From Limisphaerales bacterium (GTDB lineage Bacteria; Verrucomicrobiota; Verrucomicrobiae; Limisphaerales; UBA11358), in NCBI GenBank assembly GCA_003152145.1, contig PLZL01000375.1:3613-12673 (forward strand): 9,061 nucleotides of DNA, in the 5' to 3' direction. Both the position numbers and the translations under genes were made by a program. The notes beneath the pieces are model-generated. The model was not told the DNA's origin. It saw only the letters and a program-made list of their open reading frames with translations, and made no database searches. Below, one piece after another: positions 6,381 through 9,061 of the stretch (positions within the stretch are counted from its first letter, which is position 1; each line of letters opens with the position of its first letter).

Positions 6381-7327
6381 GTGTCGGCGAATTTGCGCCT
6401 GTCCTTGAGCGCGTCAAAATTTTTGGAAAACCAGTCCACGGTGCGGCGGATGCCGGGCGCGAGTTCGTGGGCGATTTCCATCTTGTATTTCTCACGAAGT
6501 TTTGTCGCATCCACAAATTTTTCCTTCGCGCCGGTGTAACGGCTGGCGTTGAACACGACTTTTCCGCGATAGCCAGTCGCTTCGCTCACGGTCAGGGCCA
6601 GTTCCTTGATGGTCTTGCCCCGGCCGGGCGCGAGATTCACGATGTCGCGCTCCAGTTTCGGCGCGAGGTCGAGCAGGCCGCGCGCAAAATCCTTCACGTC
6701 GGCGAGATCGCGGATCTGCGAGCCGTCGCCCCAAATCTCCACTTCAGGCGCGTTCGTTTTCATGGCGCGGACGAACCGCCCGATGAGCGCCGCGGGAACG
6801 TGCGCCGTCGCTTCGTTGAAATCGTCGTGCTCGCCGAACATCGCGGCGGGAACGACATAATTTCCGTTCAATTTGAACTGGTCGTTGTAAGCGAGGATTC
6901 CAGTGCAAAGCAGCCGTTTCGTCGCGCCATAGGCATAAACGCTGCCGTGAATCGGACCGTCGAAAATTTTGTCCTCGGTCATCGCCTGCGCCGAACTTGG
7001 ATACGCGCATGACGCGCCGATGCCGATGAATTTCGCGCGCGGAATAAATTTGCGCCATGCTTCAAGCGCGTGGGTGTGAATGAGATTGTTGACGGAAAAT
7101 TGTTCCGCCGTATGCTTCGCCGGAAATTCGCCCGCGGCCTGAAAACTGGCGAGATGCAAAATCAAACCGGCGTCCTGATATTTCTGGAAAACGGCTTCGG
7201 CGTCTTCCCAGCGCGTCAAATCAAACTGGCGTTTGCCGAAGGCGAAGAACGGAACGCCGCGCCGCTTCAATTCTTCCTGAAGGTGCTGGCCGACAAAGCC
7301 GGTTCCGCCGGTGACGAGAACTTTCAT
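6377..7327 (-). CDS. NAD(P)-dependent sugar epimerase/dehydratase, GDP-L-fucose synthase-like (extended SDR)
   Basis: The 316-residue product is an extended short-chain dehydrogenase/reductase. It shows GGTGFVG (7-13) for NAD(P) binding, LHLAS (57-61), GIGASCAYP (102-110) with the catalytic Ser (S106 region) and YGATK (133-137) giving the Tyr-Lys pair. The segment VVPAAMFGEHDDFNEATAHV and then EIWGDGSQIRDLADVKDFA correspond closely to the GDP-L-fucose synthase pattern (NLYGPHDNF..SHVIPAL and VWGsGtp.ReflhvdD.A). These enzymes epimerise and reduce a nucleotide-linked 4-keto sugar. The substrate might be GDP-4-keto-6-deoxymannose or a related NDP-sugar. The start at 7327 is the first Met of the beta1 strand. 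There is no Shine-Dalgarno site, but a promoter-like sequence lies directly upstream. The stop overlaps the glycosyltransferase start. The family is certain; the exact sugar is not. Confidence 0.87.
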   Translation of the reverse strand: MKVLVTGGTGFVGQHLQEELKRRGVPFFAFGKRQFDLTRWEDAEAVFQKYQDAGLILHLASFQAAGEFPAKHTAEQFSVNNLIHTHALEAWRKFIPRAKFIGIGASCAYPSSAQAMTEDKIFDGPIHGSVYAYGATKRLLCTGILAYNDQFKLNGNYVVPAAMFGEHDDFNEATAHVPAALIGRFVRAMKTNAPEVEIWGDGSQIRDLADVKDFARGLLDLAPKLERDIVNLAPGRGKTIKELALTVSEATGYRGKVVFNASRYTGAKEKFVDATKLREKYKMEIAHELAPGIRRTVDWFSKNFDALKDRRKFADT

Positions 7328-7335
7328 TTACGGCG

Positions 7336-7363
7336 ATTATGGAACATGCCGCGATTTTCTCAA
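7336..7363 (-). promoter_or_regulatory. Candidate internal promoter for the epimerase gene, giving a near-leaderless transcript
   Basis: On the minus strand, TTGAGA (7363-7358) and CATAAT (7341-7336) are separated by 16 nt, each 5 of 6 to sigma70 consensus. The predicted start point, 6-8 nt below the -10 box, falls within about 0-3 nt of the epimerase ATG at 7327. It lies in the only sizeable gap (7328-7372) of an otherwise tightly packed operon. This is a pattern match, not proof of activity. Confidence 0.35.
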
Positions 7364-7372
7364 GGCTGGCGA

Positions 7373-8908
7373 TTAGTCGCCGAGGATTTTACGCTTGAGC
7401 TTGACGCCCTTGAGCCGCGTCACGTTGTCGAGCGCGTTGGGGCCGAATTTATTTTTCACCAAATCCAGATAAGGCTGGTGGTTGAAATACTTCTCAAAGG
7501 CCTGGTCGCGGAAACGCATCACATCAGCGGCACTGACGTGCTTGGTGGCCATCGGCTGGCAGTCGTAAGAAAGAAAACCGTATCCCGCGTAGGAATCGGG
7601 CATCTTCATGCCGACCTTCATTGCCTCGTAATAAAGCGGGCTGCCGGGCAGCGCCATGCACGCGTAGCCGTTCCACATTTCCGTGTTCATCTCCAGCCCC
7701 AGATCCAGCGTCTGCTGCATGGTCTCCATCGTGTCGTCGGGCAAGCCGAACATATAGTTGGCGATGATATTGATGTCGGCATCGCGCGCCTCCTGCACAA
7801 CCTTGCGTATGTTGACCTCTTGAAACGTGCCCTTGGTCACTTCGCGGCGGATGAGCTGGCTGGCGGCCTCAATGCCGAGGCAGAACCAGCGCACGCCGGC
7901 CTTGCGGAAAAGTTCCAGTTGATCCTTGCGCACGGTGTCAACGCGGCTGTAGGTCCACATGCGAAGCCGGTCGCCGTAACCGCGTTCGACCAGTCCCTTG
8001 AGCAGCGGTTCGTAGTAGCGTTTGTCGAGGAAGAACATCTCGTCCACGATGCGCACGGTGTTCACGCCGTGTTTTTGAAGCATGTCGAATTCCTTCAAAA
8101 TAAATTCCGGTGACCAGAAGCGCATGAAGTTGCTTTTGCTGGAAGGCACGCTGTCGGAATAATCCGTGCGGTTCACGATGTTGATCATGCAGAAGTCGCA
8201 CTTGAACCGGCAGCCGAGCGACGTGTAAAGCGCGGCGAAGGGCGTCTTGTATTGATCCTGAAAATCCGCGTGCCATAAATGCGCGCGATACATGTCGAAC
8301 GGCTGGTTCTTATACGGCAGCAAATCCCATGCGTAGCCGGGCATGTCAATGTCCATGCGTTCCTGCGGGACGACTTTCTCCGGCGCATTCAAAATGATCT
8401 GCCCTTCGGAATTTTTGTAGCCGATGCCGTTGATTTTCGACAAATCGCCGTTCAAATCCGACGCGAGCAGACTTCGCAACGCATAGACGCCTTCGCCGAT
8501 CAGCGCGATGTTAATGCTCGCGTGCTGAGCCAGCACTTCCTTCGGCAGCGCGCTGGCGTGCGAGCCGACGAAAGCGATGGGAAATTCCGGATGCGCCTTT
8601 TTGAGTAAATCGCTCAACTCGACCGAGCCGGTCATGTTCGTCGTGCCCGAACTGGGATTCTGGCCATAGACGACGAAGCAGACCAGACGCGGATTCATTT
8701 CCGCGATGCGCCGGGTTGCCGCCTCGGGCGCGAGCCGTTCGGCGTCGCAATCCAAGATGGCCACGCCGTAGCCGGCGGCTCGGCAGCTTTGCGCGAGCAG
8801 CAAACTCCACGTCGGCGTTTCAATCGCCGAAAAATCCTTCGACAAATCCTGATAGACCCGCTTGGCAGAATTCGGATTGATGAAGAGAACGTCGAGCCTG
8901 CGATTCAT
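7373..8908 (-). CDS. B12-binding-domain radical SAM protein
   Basis: The 511-residue product has two parts. Residues 1 to about 185 form a Rossmann-like cobalamin-binding-type domain: DVLFINPNSAK at the start, TPTWSLLLAQ (31-40), FVGSHASALP and ALIGEGVYAL (135-144), the arrangement seen in class B radical SAM proteins. From about 225, TSLGCRFKCDFC supplies the CxxxCxxC cluster motif (C233, C237, C240) that binds the [4Fe-4S] cluster cleaving SAM. The TIM-barrel follows with VDEMFFLD, CLGIEAAS and IANYMFGLPDDT. There is no DxHxxG motif at the N-terminus, so cobalamin may bind base-off or not at all. Such proteins carry out radical methylations or rearrangements, often on sugars, lipids or antibiotics. 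The start at 8908 lies 12 bp after the transketolase-like stop. The epimerase follows 45 bp later. The operon context suggests a sugar or glycolipid substrate. Confidence 0.88.
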   Translation of the reverse strand: MNRRLDVLFINPNSAKRVYQDLSKDFSAIETPTWSLLLAQSCRAAGYGVAILDCDAERLAPEAATRRIAEMNPRLVCFVVYGQNPSSGTTNMTGSVELSDLLKKAHPEFPIAFVGSHASALPKEVLAQHASINIALIGEGVYALRSLLASDLNGDLSKINGIGYKNSEGQIILNAPEKVVPQERMDIDMPGYAWDLLPYKNQPFDMYRAHLWHADFQDQYKTPFAALYTSLGCRFKCDFCMINIVNRTDYSDSVPSSKSNFMRFWSPEFILKEFDMLQKHGVNTVRIVDEMFFLDKRYYEPLLKGLVERGYGDRLRMWTYSRVDTVRKDQLELFRKAGVRWFCLGIEAASQLIRREVTKGTFQEVNIRKVVQEARDADINIIANYMFGLPDDTMETMQQTLDLGLEMNTEMWNGYACMALPGSPLYYEAMKVGMKMPDSYAGYGFLSYDCQPMATKHVSAADVMRFRDQAFEKYFNHQPYLDLVKNKFGPNALDNVTRLKGVKLKRKILGD

Positions 8909-8920
8909 GGCACTTCGGGA

Positions 8921-9061
8921 TTACCTCAAAAATTCCGCCGCAGTTTTGGCCGCGCTCTTGGCGTCAACACCGGCCAGCGACTGAATGTAACCGCGCCCGC
9001 CGTTTTCGAGGATGTATTGGTCCGCGATGCCGATGCGCTTGACCGGTTTTAAAATTTGAGC
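8921..9061 (-). CDS. Transketolase-like protein, C-terminal end (probably the separate C-terminal subunit type), cut by window edge
   Basis: Only the last 46 residues are visible: AQILKPVKRIGIADQY, then ILENGGRGYIQSLAGVDA and a final helix KSAAKTAAEFLR. The 'vkRiGi.d.y.e.G...yl....gld...I...a..fl' pattern matches the C-terminal domain of transketolase, DXS and pyruvate-dehydrogenase-beta-like proteins, best the transketolase type. Such subunits work with an N-terminal thiamine-diphosphate subunit, usually encoded next to them, to move two-carbon ketol units. Such split transketolases also occur in surface-sugar loci. It is separated by only 12 bp from the radical SAM gene on the same strand, so probably in one operon. 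The fragment is short, so the assignment is moderate. Confidence 0.5.
   Translation of the reverse strand, partial: AQILKPVKRIGIADQYILENGGRGYIQSLAGVDAKSAAKTAAEFLR

Noticed and set aside
7070..8113. A 347-codon plus-strand open frame
   Set aside because: It lies antisense to the radical SAM and epimerase genes, which have clear catalytic motifs. Its product has no recognisable family pattern and arises from GC-rich third positions read in reverse.

Overview
The window reads as a bacterial chromosome segment of moderately high GC. The surface-sugar genes and their operon style suggest a Gram-negative. The general look (weak or absent Shine-Dalgarno sites, long antisense open frames, a compound palindromic repeat of the kind I associate with Pedosphaera-like genomes) makes Verrucomicrobiota my best guess. 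That is an impression, not a demonstrated assignment.

Layout. At the left edge is the 5' end of a VOC/glyoxalase-family gene on the minus strand (1-142). Divergent from it, on the plus strand, are three closely packed genes. The first is a short protein holding only the N-terminal helix-hairpin-helix domain of RadC (293-568; its true start is uncertain). The second is an 866-residue multidomain DNA methyltransferase (565-3165), coupled to the first by an ATGA overlap. The third is a Nif3-family dinuclear-metal protein (3189-3950). Next comes a 60-bp compound inverted repeat (about 3951-4010), which sits between convergent genes and runs into the stop codon of the next one.

The right half is a minus-strand operon, read here in transcription order from the right edge. 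It holds the C-terminus of a transketolase-like protein (8921-9061), a B12-binding-type radical SAM protein (7373-8908), a GDP-fucose-synthase-like NAD(P)-dependent sugar epimerase/dehydratase (6377-7327), a GT-A-like glycosyltransferase with a coiled-coil and helical tail (5199-6380), and an L-2-hydroxyglutarate-oxidase-family FAD enzyme (4006-5202). The last three are joined by two ATGA overlaps. Together they look like part of a surface-polysaccharide or modified-sugar locus.

The most notable part is the plus-strand pair. The methyltransferase carries, in order, a SAM-binding motif I, a zinc-ribbon insertion, a DPPY catalytic motif, a winged-helix-like segment and a C-terminal domain resembling a PD-(D/E)xK nuclease in which the usual lysine is Glu. 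Coupled to a RadC helix-hairpin-helix fragment, it is a candidate for an uncharacterised modification or restriction (genome defence) module sitting among ordinary genes.

No tRNA, rRNA, CRISPR array or transposase gene was seen. Functional statements rest on motif recognition by eye; no database search was run.
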